Positions 16,247 to 24,282 of a DNA stretch of 54,352 bases are shown here, one piece after another. Position 1 is the first letter of the stretch, and the number at the start of each line of letters is the position of its first letter. Under the pieces are notes generated by a model. The model worked only from the letters and a program-made list of their open reading frames with translations, was not told where the DNA came from and made no database searches. Where the stretch lies: contig JAKOTZ010000003.1 in the NCBI GenBank assembly GCA_029776995.1, positions 1 to 54,352 on the forward strand. The letters are read 5' to 3'. A program made the translations under genes and the position numbers. This stretch comes from Candidatus Hydrogenedentota bacterium (lineage in GTDB: Bacteria; Hydrogenedentota; Hydrogenedentia; Hydrogenedentales; CAITNO01).

Positions 16247-17773
16247 ATGAAGCGCGTCCTGCTGAAAACAACCCTTGTCCTGTCGCTTTGGCTGGTGTGT
16301 CTGGCCTTCGCTTTGGAGGCATGGGTCCGGTTTACCGAGTGGAAACTCGACCGGCGCGTGCCCGAGGTGGAGGTTTATTATGGCTACAACGCCCCGAAAT
16401 GCGCCCGAAACGCCGAGATCCTCCGGGAAGTGCTGGGAACGGATCAGGTGGTGTTCAACCGGGACCAGCTGGCCTGGCAGGAGCTCCTGAAATCTCCCGA
16501 CCTGGAGCCGTGGCAGCGGCGTGCTGATGAACACGGTGAAGTATTTCTGTTTCTCGACCGGGACTGGAAAATTCACACCCGGGTGGTCCCGCGTAATGTG
16601 TCGGATGAATTGGCGGTGTATGCCGCCCGGCTTGAACCCGGCCGCAGGCTGGAGACGGTTCTTCCCCAGGGTACCGTTCAGGATGCTGCCCAGTGTCTTG
16701 AGATCGTCAGCGATTCTTTCTGGCAGTTCCGGGAGTATCCCGTGCCCTTGCCCCGCCCGTACCGGGTAACGGTGTTTCAGTTCGGTTTTCTGCGGATGGA
16801 TGCGCCTCCCGCGGCGCCCGATCTGAGGAACGGCTACCTGGTGGTCGTCCGCCTGTCCATCTGGCTGGATTTTCTTTTTGCCCTCCGGCCGGGCGTGAAA
16901 CGCGCCTCGGGATCCATCGAGGAGATCAGCAGCCAGGGATGGCGTTCTGACGAAGTGGCGGTGCCGAAACCTCCCGGCGTGTTCCGGATCATCTGCGTAG
17001 GAGGGTCTACCACCTACGAAGGCGACCATAATGCCCTGACCTGGCCGGCCCTTCTGCAGCGGCGGTTGCGCGCCGAAACCGGCCGGCCTATCGAGGTGGT
17101 CAACGCCGGCATCCTGGCGCTCGACAGTTTCGGCGAATCTCAGCATGCCGAAGACTATCTCGCCGTGGAACCGGACCTCGTCCTCCATTACAACTTTGTC
17201 AACGACATGGAGCGGATCGTTTCCGCCCTCAATTCGGATGGGACTTCGTCGGGCCTGGTGAAGGCCGCGCTTCGCCGAATGGCCGGCATATCCGTGCTGT
17301 TGCGCCGCAGGCTCGACGCATATCTGTTGTGGGACAAATCCCAGGTGGACCGCGCGCTGGACCTTACCTTCAGCAACTACGACTTCCTCCGGAACGCCGT
17401 TCACCGCGCTGGCGCGCGCATGGCCTTTTGCACCTTTGCCCGGCCGGATCCCGATATATCCCCCGCCGAACGGGCGCTCATCGAACAGCGGCTCCGGGCG
17501 CAGTACTGGGGGCAGAACCTCACCCTGCTGCAGTACTGCTGGATTGTCGACTGTTATAACGACCGCCTGCGCCGCTATTGCGCTGAACATCAGCTGCCCC
17601 TGCTGGATATTGCCCCCTACCTCACCGGCGGCGCGGACCGCTACATTGACTACTGCCACATGCGTCCGTGGTCCATCGAAGAAAAGGCCCGGCTGGTGGC
17701 CGAGCGGATTCTTCCCCTCCTGGGCGAAACGCAACCGCCGGCGGATGCCTCAGCCGCCGCGCGGACACCCTGA
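16247..17773 (+). CDS. membrane-anchored SGNH/GDSL hydrolase, copy 2
   Basis: This 508-residue paralog of the preceding gene has the same plan: an N-terminal anchor (about residues 6-24), a helical region of about 200 residues, and an SGNH domain with IICVGGSTT (Ser254), EVVNAGILALDSFGE, HYNFVND and DYCHMRPW (Asp468, His471). Spacing between nucleophile and Asp (213-214 residues) is the same in both copies, showing descent from one tandem duplication. Copy 2 differs mostly in the N-terminal helical region, which may recognise a different acceptor. Its neighbour on the right, trpS, is convergent, so this gene ends the glycan block. Esterase or acetyltransferase roles are both possible. Confidence 0.82.
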   Translation: MKRVLLKTTLVLSLWLVCLAFALEAWVRFTEWKLDRRVPEVEVYYGYNAPKCARNAEILREVLGTDQVVFNRDQLAWQELLKSPDLEPWQRRADEHGEVFLFLDRDWKIHTRVVPRNVSDELAVYAARLEPGRRLETVLPQGTVQDAAQCLEIVSDSFWQFREYPVPLPRPYRVTVFQFGFLRMDAPPAAPDLRNGYLVVVRLSIWLDFLFALRPGVKRASGSIEEISSQGWRSDEVAVPKPPGVFRIICVGGSTTYEGDHNALTWPALLQRRLRAETGRPIEVVNAGILALDSFGESQHAEDYLAVEPDLVLHYNFVNDMERIVSALNSDGTSSGLVKAALRRMAGISVLLRRRLDAYLLWDKSQVDRALDLTFSNYDFLRNAVHRAGARMAFCTFARPDPDISPAERALIEQRLRAQYWGQNLTLLQYCWIVDCYNDRLRRYCAEHQLPLLDIAPYLTGGADRYIDYCHMRPWSIEEKARLVAERILPLLGETQPPADASAAARTP

Positions 17774-17788
17774 GCCTTTTTCGTTCGC

Positions 17789-18850
17789 CTAGGCCCGGAA
17801 CAGCGACCGGCCGATGCCCATCGCCGCCCGGCAGGATTCCACGGTTTCCAGCGCGACCGGCGTGACCCGACGCGCGTTGGTCCGCAGGAAATCTTCCACG
17901 TATTCCTGCGTGTTCCACGGCGCGTTGAAATTTTCAATGATCGGCGCGTTGAACCGGTTGACTTCCTCGATTACCCGCTGTTTCAGTTTGCCGTAGAATT
18001 TGCCGCCCTGCCGGTACGCGTCCAGGAACTCCAGATACGCCTCCGGCGCGAGCAGGGACAGCAGGCGGTAGAGCACGCCCACGCCGGGCGGCATCCGGGG
18101 GATCACGGCGTCCGGCTCGTTGCTTTCCGTGTCGAGCGGCATGGGTTCCGTGGTCGTGGGAACGGCCCGGATTTTCCGCTGCACCGTGTCGGGGTCGTCC
18201 AGCAGGTCCAGCGTGTTGTTGTCGCTTTTGCCCATCTTGGCGCTGCCGTCCAGCCCGGGCAGCCGCAGCGCGTCTCTGCCCACCGGCCGCGGCACTTTCA
18301 GGGTTTCGCCGAAACGGCTGTTGAACCGCTGGGCGATATCCATCGCCATTTCCACGTGCTGGCGCTGGTCATCGCCCACGGGAACCGTGTCCGCCCGGAC
18401 GATCAGAATGTCCGCCGCCATCAGGACCGGATAGCCCAGCAGGCCGTAGGAAAGCGGATTTCCTTCCGCCTTTGGATCTTCCTGAAGCTTGCTCAGCTTG
18501 TCCTTGTAGGTTGTGCCCCGCTCGAGGAAACCGATATTCGTGATCATCCCGAGCAGGAGGGCCAGTTCCGCCGTGCATGGCAGGTCGCTCTGGCGGTAGA
18601 TCACGGATTTTTCCGGATCCAGGCCGCAGGCCGCGTAAGTCCGGAGCATCGCTATCGTATTCGCGTAGATGTCCGTCGGCTCCGTGATCGTGGTCAGGGC
18701 GTGGTAATCCGCCACAAAGTAGTAACAGGTCGCCGTATCCTGTTCCTGAAGCCGAAGAAAATGCCGGATTGCTCCGAAATAGTTGCCGTAATGGAGCCGG
18801 CCCGTGGGGCGGATGCCGGATAGAATAATTTCACGCTGTGTCGTATTCAT
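17789..18850 (-). CDS. trpS: tryptophan--tRNA ligase
   Basis: TrpS charges tRNA-Trp with tryptophan. The 353-residue protein has a normal length for the bacterial enzyme. It shows the class I signatures: SGIRPTGRLHYGNYFGAI near the N-terminus, where HxGN is the HIGH motif, and AKMGKSDNNT, the KMSKS motif with Gly for Ser at the third place, a common variant in TrpS. The tryptophan-site segment GDDQRQHVEMA is present. AAGGAA lies a few bases before ATG 18850. A perfect 7-bp palindrome lies 23-37 bases upstream of the start. The gene is convergent with the second SGNH gene, with only 15 bases between stops and no clear terminator. Confidence 0.95.
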   Translation of the reverse strand: MNTTQREIILSGIRPTGRLHYGNYFGAIRHFLRLQEQDTATCYYFVADYHALTTITEPTDIYANTIAMLRTYAACGLDPEKSVIYRQSDLPCTAELALLLGMITNIGFLERGTTYKDKLSKLQEDPKAEGNPLSYGLLGYPVLMAADILIVRADTVPVGDDQRQHVEMAMDIAQRFNSRFGETLKVPRPVGRDALRLPGLDGSAKMGKSDNNTLDLLDDPDTVQRKIRAVPTTTEPMPLDTESNEPDAVIPRMPPGVGVLYRLLSLLAPEAYLEFLDAYRQGGKFYGKLKQRVIEEVNRFNAPIIENFNAPWNTQEYVEDFLRTNARRVTPVALETVESCRAAMGIGRSLFRA

Positions 18851-18872
18851 GGGGAATTCCTTGCCTGGAGAA

Positions 18873-18887
18873 ACGTGACGGTCACGT
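18873..18887. promoter_or_regulatory. perfect palindrome upstream of trpS
   Basis: ACGTGAC, one base, then GTCACGT: an exact 7-bp inverted repeat in the 5' region of trpS. The size and symmetry fit a dimeric repressor site. Confidence 0.45.
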
Positions 18888-19067
18888 ATGCGGAATCAGC
18901 ATACCCCATCAGTCCCCCCGCCGCCAAAAAACCCTTCTTTCGGCCTTTTGCCGGATTATTCCCCGAAAAACCCCCTCCATGCCGCCTTCCGGGCGCAACA
19001 GAATGCCTATATAAATAGAGGCTCTATGCGCGAAACGGTACCGTTAAACCCTACAGGAGGATTGCCC

Positions 19068-19703
19068 ATGACTTCCCACGACGCCTTCATCTCGACCTGC
19101 GCCCCCGATCACCCTGAAGTGCGGGCCATACTGGCCTTCCTGGACCAGATATTGCCTGCCCACGCCGGTGATCCCATGAAAATGCTCCGGCGGGTGCAGG
19201 CTGCCGTTATGTTAACCCTGGCCGGACGGATGGAAAGCCGCCTGCTGGCCGTCCTGGACGGGGATCAGCAGACGATGCCTTCCGCGGCGCTGATCCGCCA
19301 GGCTTCCCGGGTGCGGAGTGAAGCGATGGCCCTCCTGGAGTCCCTCCTTGATGAAGCGGCAGAAGCATCGCCGTGTCCTGTTGAGCGTCCGGCTGTCCCC
19401 GAAACCCGTGAAACCGATGGGGATGCCTTGCCGGTCGCGCGGGATTCGGATGCGCCGATCCCCTCTGCTTCCTCTCCCGATCCATCCCCATCCCAGGGCA
19501 ATACTGCCGCCTCTGCGCGGAATGTTGCCGATACCGCGTCGCGCCCGGTTTCCGGGAAATCGGTTCCCGCCGTTGGAGCGCGGGACAGTCGGCCCTTGCC
19601 GCCCTCGGGGAAGCATGCTCCCGCTGCGTTTACCGTTCCGGCCGCGCGGCCGGGCTCCGGCGCCGCTCCCGTGTCACTAGCCGCGTCCTCCCGTGGCCGA
19701 TGA
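19068..19703 (+). CDS. uncharacterised protein with disordered C-terminal half
   Basis: The 211-residue protein has no family I recognise. Start ATG 19068 is chosen for the strong CAGGAGG at 19053-19059; an earlier in-frame start at 18888 would add 60 residues rich in Pro and without a ribosome site. Residues 1-100 look folded and helical (DHPEVRAILAFLDQILPAH; MLRRVQAAVMLTLAGRMESRLLAVLDGD). Residues 100-211 are rich in Pro, Ser, Ala, Arg and Asp, with no hydrophobic segment, and are probably disordered. There is no signal peptide. The helical half could be a protein-interaction module. It stands alone between trpS and the flavoprotein gene. Possibly lineage-specific; third-position GC bias supports that it is coding. 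Confidence 0.6.
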   Translation: MTSHDAFISTCAPDHPEVRAILAFLDQILPAHAGDPMKMLRRVQAAVMLTLAGRMESRLLAVLDGDQQTMPSAALIRQASRVRSEAMALLESLLDEAAEASPCPVERPAVPETRETDGDALPVARDSDAPIPSASSPDPSPSQGNTAASARNVADTASRPVSGKSVPAVGARDSRPLPPSGKHAPAAFTVPAARPGSGAAPVSLAASSRGR

Positions 19704-19817
19704 TATCCTCTGTTGCGTCCCGGGTAACGGAGGTTGTTGCGCCAGCCATATGTTTCTGGATTGTGATTGCGCGGATTTCGGTTATGGGGCATGACGGAAA
19801 ATCCAGGCCCCAGCGGG

Positions 19818-19823
19818 TATAAT
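19818..19823 (+). promoter_or_regulatory. TATAAT -10 box before the ferredoxin-NADP reductase gene
   Basis: A perfect TATAAT with GGG before it lies 51 bases upstream of ATG 19875. The best -35 candidate is TGACGG (19792-19797), at a long spacing of 20 bases. Confidence 0.4.
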
Positions 19824-19874
19824 GTCGCCTTCAGGGCGTGTTATACATCAGAAATCTTAACGGTAAGCGGAAAT

Positions 19875-21242
19875 ATGGCTGAGATTGGAATTCCACAGCG
19901 TCCGTTGCGCGTGGCGGTGGTCGGGAGCGGACCCAGCGGTTTTTTCGCCGCGGAATCCCTCCTGAAGTCGCTGGTGGTATGCGCGGTTGACATGTTTGAG
20001 CGGTTGCCGGTTCCCTTCGGCCTGGTGCGGGGAGGCGTTGCGCCCGACCATCCCAAAATCCGCTCCGCTTCCAGGGTGTTTGAAAAAACGGCCGAGCATG
20101 AACGGTTCCGTTTCTTCGGCAACGTCACGGTAGGGCGCGATATCACCGTGGAGGAGCTTCGGCGCTTCTATGATGCGGTGCTGCTGGCCTACGGCGCCGA
20201 AGGCGACCGTTCCATGAACGTGCCCGGCGAATCCCTGCCCGAAAGCCATGCCGCCACCGAATTTGTCGGCTGGTACAACGCCCACCCCGACTACCGGGAC
20301 CGGGTGTTTGACCTCTCCTGTGAAACCGCCGTGATTGTGGGCATGGGGAATGTGGCCATGGATGTCGCCCGCATGCTGGCCGCGCCTGTCGATATTCTCA
20401 AAGATACGGATATCGCCGATTATGCCCTGGACGCGCTGGCGGAAAGCCGGATCCGGGAGATCCACATCGTCGCCCGGCGGGGGCCGGCCCAGGCAAAATT
20501 CACCCTTCCCGAACTCAAAGAAATGGCCGAAATCCCGGGAGCCACCCCTCTCGTGGAGTCCGACGAATTTACCTTCACGCTGGCCTGCCGCCAGGAAATC
20601 GAAGCGTCGCCGGGGCTGAAGCGGATCGTCGAGGTCCTGGAGGAGTACAGCCGCAATCGTCCCGGGAATGGCCGGAATATCCGCTTCCGTTTCTTCCTGT
20701 CCCCGGTTGCCGTGCTGGGGAAAGACCGGGTCGAGGCCATGTGTTTCGAGCGAACCCGGCTGGCGGGTGAACCCGGAAACCTGAAAGCCTGGGGCACCGG
20801 CGCCCTGGTGGACATCCCCTGCGGGCTGGTATTCCGAAGCGTGGGTTACCGCGGCAGGCCGATTCCCGGCGTGCCGTTCAACGAAAAAACGGCTACCATC
20901 CCGCATACCGCCGGGCGGGTCGAAGACAACGGCCGAGAGATTCCGGGGCTGTATGTGGCCGGATGGATCAAACGCGGGCCGACCGGCGTGATCGGCACCA
21001 ACAAGCCGGACAGCCTGGAAACCGTGAAAACCCTCTTGAGCGACCTGGAACGGTTAACCCCATGCGCGGAGCCGGACAGCCAGGCCGTCGAAAACCTGCT
21101 CCGGGAACGGGGCGTGCGGGTGGTGTCATTTGACGACTGGAAACGCATCGATGCCGAAGAAATCGCCCGGGGCGCGCGCAAAGGAAAACCCCGCGAGCGG
21201 TTCAGCCGGGTTGAAGACATGCTGGCCGTGCTGGACAGCTGA
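19875..21242 (+). CDS. ferredoxin/adrenodoxin-NADP reductase-like flavoprotein (FprA type)
   Basis: The 455-residue protein belongs to the adrenodoxin-reductase/FprA group, which moves electrons between NADPH and ferredoxin through FAD. Residues 12-26 are the FAD-binding dinucleotide loop (VAVVGSGPSGFFAAE). PFGLVRGGVAPDHPKIRS is the hallmark segment of this family, and IVGMGNVAMDVARML is the second Rossmann loop for NADP. The C-terminal YVAGWIKRGPTGVIGTNKPDS also matches adrenodoxin reductases. Starts further upstream lack a ribosome site and would lie in the promoter. An in-frame HD-GYP-like gene follows after 25 bases, so they may be cotranscribed. The electron partner is not visible in the window. 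Confidence 0.88.
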   Translation: MAEIGIPQRPLRVAVVGSGPSGFFAAESLLKSLVVCAVDMFERLPVPFGLVRGGVAPDHPKIRSASRVFEKTAEHERFRFFGNVTVGRDITVEELRRFYDAVLLAYGAEGDRSMNVPGESLPESHAATEFVGWYNAHPDYRDRVFDLSCETAVIVGMGNVAMDVARMLAAPVDILKDTDIADYALDALAESRIREIHIVARRGPAQAKFTLPELKEMAEIPGATPLVESDEFTFTLACRQEIEASPGLKRIVEVLEEYSRNRPGNGRNIRFRFFLSPVAVLGKDRVEAMCFERTRLAGEPGNLKAWGTGALVDIPCGLVFRSVGYRGRPIPGVPFNEKTATIPHTAGRVEDNGREIPGLYVAGWIKRGPTGVIGTNKPDSLETVKTLLSDLERLTPCAEPDSQAVENLLRERGVRVVSFDDWKRIDAEEIARGARKGKPRERFSRVEDMLAVLDS

Positions 21243-21267
21243 CAGCCGGCCGTTGGGAGGAGCCCCT

Positions 21268-22032
21268 ATGCTTTGGATTCCGTTGGCGCGATTCGGCCGC
21301 GCCCAGACAGTCCGGGAGGTGCTCAGTCAGGTCGCTTCACGCTACCCGATTCTGGAGTGTCGGGGATCGGATGCCGCGCCTGCCGCGCGGATCCTCCTGG
21401 GCTGCGGAAAGCCTGAACAGCTCCTGCCCGCTGTGGAGGCCGCGCTGGACCGTATTACGGCCGAAACCGCGTTGCTGGCTGACGCGCTGGACGCCCGGGA
21501 AGATATCCCTCCTGGCGCGACCATGCGGACAGCCGCCCATGCGGCGCGTTTCGCCCGGGCGGTCGGATTTCCGCCGGAACAGGCATGGCGCTTCCAGCAG
21601 GCCGCCCTCTGGCGCGGCGTCGGAAAACTGCTGCTGGACAATGACCTCTTGCTGAAAAAGAACCTCCTGACGTATGACGAATGGCTTAAAATCCGGACAT
21701 ATCCGGCGCTGGGGGCGGACCTGCTGATCCGGCGGGGACTCGCCGACGCCGTCATCGCCGAAACGGTCCGGCATCACACGGAAAACTACGACGGAACCGG
21801 GTATCCCAATGGGCTGGAAGGCCCGGCCATCCCCCTGGAGGCGCGGGCTCTGCGCGTCGTGGACGTATTCTGCGCCATGACCAGCCCCCGGCACTACCGC
21901 AGCGTCCACGCTTCCGTCCCTGACGGGCTGGAGTACCTCCGCCTCCACCGGAGCAGCCAGTTCGACCCCGATCTGGTCGACCGTTTCCTTGCGGCCGCGG
22001 CGGACATCACCCGGGAATGGCCCGAAATTTGA
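21268..22032 (+). CDS. degenerate HD-GYP-domain protein
   Basis: The 254-residue protein is an HD-GYP domain (about residues 60-245) after a short N-terminal region. HD-GYP enzymes hydrolyse cyclic di-GMP with a di- or tri-metal centre. Here the HD pair is Trp115-Arg116 (ALWRGVGK, where LHDIGK is expected), the later metal His is Tyr145 (RTYPALG), and the HHE motif reads HHTEN with one residue added. DGTGYPNGL (175-183) and the first Asp of the DVYDA motif (Asp199) are kept, but the second Asp is Cys202. It has very likely lost phosphodiesterase activity and may act as a c-di-GMP or protein-binding module. GGGAGGAG precedes ATG 21268. It probably shares a transcript with the flavoprotein gene. 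Confidence 0.8.
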   Translation: MLWIPLARFGRAQTVREVLSQVASRYPILECRGSDAAPAARILLGCGKPEQLLPAVEAALDRITAETALLADALDAREDIPPGATMRTAAHAARFARAVGFPPEQAWRFQQAALWRGVGKLLLDNDLLLKKNLLTYDEWLKIRTYPALGADLLIRRGLADAVIAETVRHHTENYDGTGYPNGLEGPAIPLEARALRVVDVFCAMTSPRHYRSVHASVPDGLEYLRLHRSSQFDPDLVDRFLAAAADITREWPEI

Positions 22033-22096
22033 CTGGGATCTCTCCCCCGAAAGATACCTCTATCCCCCAAAATTAACCCTGCCTCCAAATCCCGCC

Positions 22097-22756
22097 TCAA
22101 ATTCCCGCCCGCGCGGCAACGCTTAATCCCTCCAGAAACCGCAGCACCGCCGGATCGTTCCACCGGGCGGCGCCCGCGTGGCGCAGCGCTACCCGCCCTG
22201 CCGCGTCAATCACCACGGTACGGGGCACGCCCCCCGCGTATTCCGGCGGCAGCGGCGCGGCCGCGCGCCACACGGGAAAGGTACACCCTTCCGCGCGCAG
22301 CGTTTCCGCCACTTGTTCGTACCCGTGCACGGCCACCGAAATCACCTGTACCGGCGGATCCCAGGACCGGCAGTGCTGCCACACGTCCTCCCAGAAAGGA
22401 AGCTCCGCCAGGCATTCCGGGCAGGTGGGGCTCCACAGGTGCACCACCATCGGCTGGCCGCGGTAAGCCTCCAGCGTTACCGGTTTCCCGTCCGGATCCA
22501 GCAGCTGCAGGGAAAAATCCGCTGCGGCCTGTGTAACCGTTTCCGGAGGTGTCATCCGCGCGCGGTGGCTGCTGATGGCCCAGTCGCGGAAGATCCAGGC
22601 GGCCGCCACAATCGACAGCGCCAGCATGACCAGCGTGCCCAGGCACCCTGTGGCCATCCCCAGGAAAAAGGCCCGCCGCGCCCGGCGCCTGCGCGTCCGC
22701 TCCTCGGCATCCTGGGGATCCGGAATTGCCGGTGCTGATGGCTGCGTCTCATCCAT
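22097..22756 (-). CDS. membrane-anchored TlpA/ResA-like thioredoxin
   Basis: The 219-residue protein starts at ATG 22756, overlapping the end of rarA by 8 bases. Residues 21-28 are basic (RRRRARR), and about 30-58 form one transmembrane anchor, so the thioredoxin domain (about 75-215) lies in the periplasm. The domain has FSLQLLDPDGKPVTLEAYRGQPMVVHLWSPTCPEC, with redox cysteines Cys112 and Cys115 (CPEC), and a cis-proline region GGVPRTVVID. This is the TlpA/ResA/DsbE design, used to keep cysteines reduced in cytochrome c maturation and similar processes. The CxxC dipeptide Pro-Glu is typical of ResA-like proteins. A longer in-frame start inside rarA is rejected. Confidence 0.85.
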   Translation of the reverse strand: MDETQPSAPAIPDPQDAEERTRRRRARRAFFLGMATGCLGTLVMLALSIVAAAWIFRDWAISSHRARMTPPETVTQAAADFSLQLLDPDGKPVTLEAYRGQPMVVHLWSPTCPECLAELPFWEDVWQHCRSWDPPVQVISVAVHGYEQVAETLRAEGCTFPVWRAAAPLPPEYAGGVPRTVVIDAAGRVALRHAGAARWNDPAVLRFLEGLSVAARAGI

Positions 22757-24152
22757 GGCTGGAGTCCGCTCCGTCCGGTGTTGTTCCTTCAGCCGTGGAT
22801 GGTGGCCGCGTTTCCTGGTTTTCCCGGGCGGAATCCCGGTCCTGGCGCGCCAGTTCGGCGAGCCGTTCCCGGAATATCCGCTCGTACCCATAATCCGTGG
22901 GCTGGTAGAAGGCGCCGCGCGCTACCCCGTAATCCTGGGGAATGTATCCGCCGGGGTAGTCATGGGGATACAGGTAGCCCTCGCCCCGCCCCAGCCGCTT
23001 CGCCCCGGAATACGCCGTGTCCTGAAGGTGGCCCGGAACGGAAACAGCCGGCGCCTCCCGCACGGCCTGCTGGGCACGCCCGATCCCAAGGTAGGCGGCG
23101 TTGCTTTTCGGGGCGCAGGCCACGTAGGTGGCCGCCTGGGCGAGGATAATCCGCGCTTCGGGCATGCCGATCCATTCGCACGCCTGGAACGCCGCCGTGG
23201 CGATCACCAGCGCCTGGGGATCGGCATTCCCCACGTCTTCCGCGGCCGCGATACAGATGCGGCGCGCGATAAAGCGGGGCGTTTCGCCCGCTTCGAGCAT
23301 GCGGGCCATCCAGTACAGCGCCGCGTCGGGGTGGCTGCCCCGCATGCTTTTGATGAACGCGGAGGCCATGTCGTAATGGGCGTCGCCCGTCCCGTCGTAA
23401 TGCAGCAGTTTCCGCTGCGAACAGGCCGCCGCCAGTTCGGGGGTAAGGGTCAGCTGTCCTTCCCGCGGTTCCCCCGTGAGCAGGCAGAGCTCCAGGATCG
23501 TAAGGGCCCGTCGGGCGTCCCCTTCCGCGCAGCGCGCGATATGCCGCAGGGCTTCGGGTTCGGCCGTAACCGTTAGGTCGGGAAGCCCCCGGTCGGGGTG
23601 GGCCAGCGCCCGTTCCAGCAGGCGGACCAGGTCATCTTCTTCCAGCCGGCGGAACTCAAAGATCAGGGACCGGGACAGCAGCGGCGCGTTAACCGAGAAA
23701 AAAGGGTTTTCCGTCGTGGCGCCGATCAGGATAATCCGCCCGTTTTCCACGTCCGGCAGAAGCGCGTCCTGCTGGGCGCGGTTGAACCGGTGAATCTCAT
23801 CGATGAACACGATCGTGCGCCGGCCGTCTTCCAGCCGCCGCCGGTCCGCTTCCGCGATCAGCCTGCGCAGGTCCGCCACCCCGGAAGTTACCACGTTCAG
23901 CGGAGAAAACGCGCCTTTCGTGCGCCGGGCAATCACCCGGGCCAGGGCCGTCTTTCCCGTGCCCGGCGGCCCGTACAGGATCAGGGAAGTAAACCGGTCC
24001 GATTCGATGGCCCGGCGCAGGGGTTGGCCCGGCCCCAGAATATGCTCCTGGCCGATAATGTCGTCCAGGCTTTTGGGGGCGACCCGACGGGCCAGCGGCG
24101 CTTCCGCCCGGTGTTGTTCCCGCAGCACGTGTTCAAAAAGCGGCTCATCCAT
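22749..24152 (-). CDS. rarA: replication-associated recombination protein A (RarA/MgsA AAA+ ATPase)
   Basis: RarA is a clamp-loader-like AAA+ ATPase that acts at stalled replication forks. The 467-residue protein begins with [31 protein letters not shown], the usual RarA start, and has Walker A GPPGTGKT (61-68), Walker [12 protein letters not shown] and sensor 1 [10 protein letters not shown]. The C-terminal region carries the family-specific segments [20 protein letters not shown] and [13 protein letters not shown], then [13 protein letters not shown], which distinguish RarA from RuvB and DnaX. The tail after about 430 is charged and variable. The last bases overlap the TlpA-like gene, so the two are likely cotranscribed. 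Upstream is a divergent decarboxylase gene. Confidence 0.95.
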   Translation of the reverse strand: MDEPLFEHVLREQHRAEAPLARRVAPKSLDDIIGQEHILGPGQPLRRAIESDRFTSLILYGPPGTGKTALARVIARRTKGAFSPLNVVTSGVADLRRLIAEADRRRLEDGRRTIVFIDEIHRFNRAQQDALLPDVENGRIILIGATTENPFFSVNAPLLSRSLIFEFRRLEEDDLVRLLERALAHPDRGLPDLTVTAEPEALRHIARCAEGDARRALTILELCLLTGEPREGQLTLTPELAAACSQRKLLHYDGTGDAHYDMASAFIKSMRGSHPDAALYWMARMLEAGETPRFIARRICIAAAEDVGNADPQALVIATAAFQACEWIGMPEARIILAQAATYVACAPKSNAAYLGIGRAQQAVREAPAVSVPGHLQDTAYSGAKRLGRGEGYLYPHDYPGGYIPQDYGVARGAFYQPTDYGYERIFRERLAELARQDRDSARENQETRPPSTAEGTTPDGADSSHG

Positions 24153-24282
24153 GCCTTTATTGTAAATCCCGGCGTATCCCCTTCCAAATGCGGCCCGCGC
24201 GTTTTCTCTGCCCGGAACGCGCCGTTTGGCATAGGGTCCCGCTTCATGTTATGAATTAGTCGCGTTTTTGAGGAAAATAGTT

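Noticed and set aside
19875-21242. Reading the flavoprotein as the small subunit of glutamate synthase.
   Set aside because: The PFGLVRGGVAPDHP and GWIKRGPTGVIGTNK segments are typical of adrenodoxin reductase/FprA, and the N-terminal Fe-S cysteines of GltD are absent.
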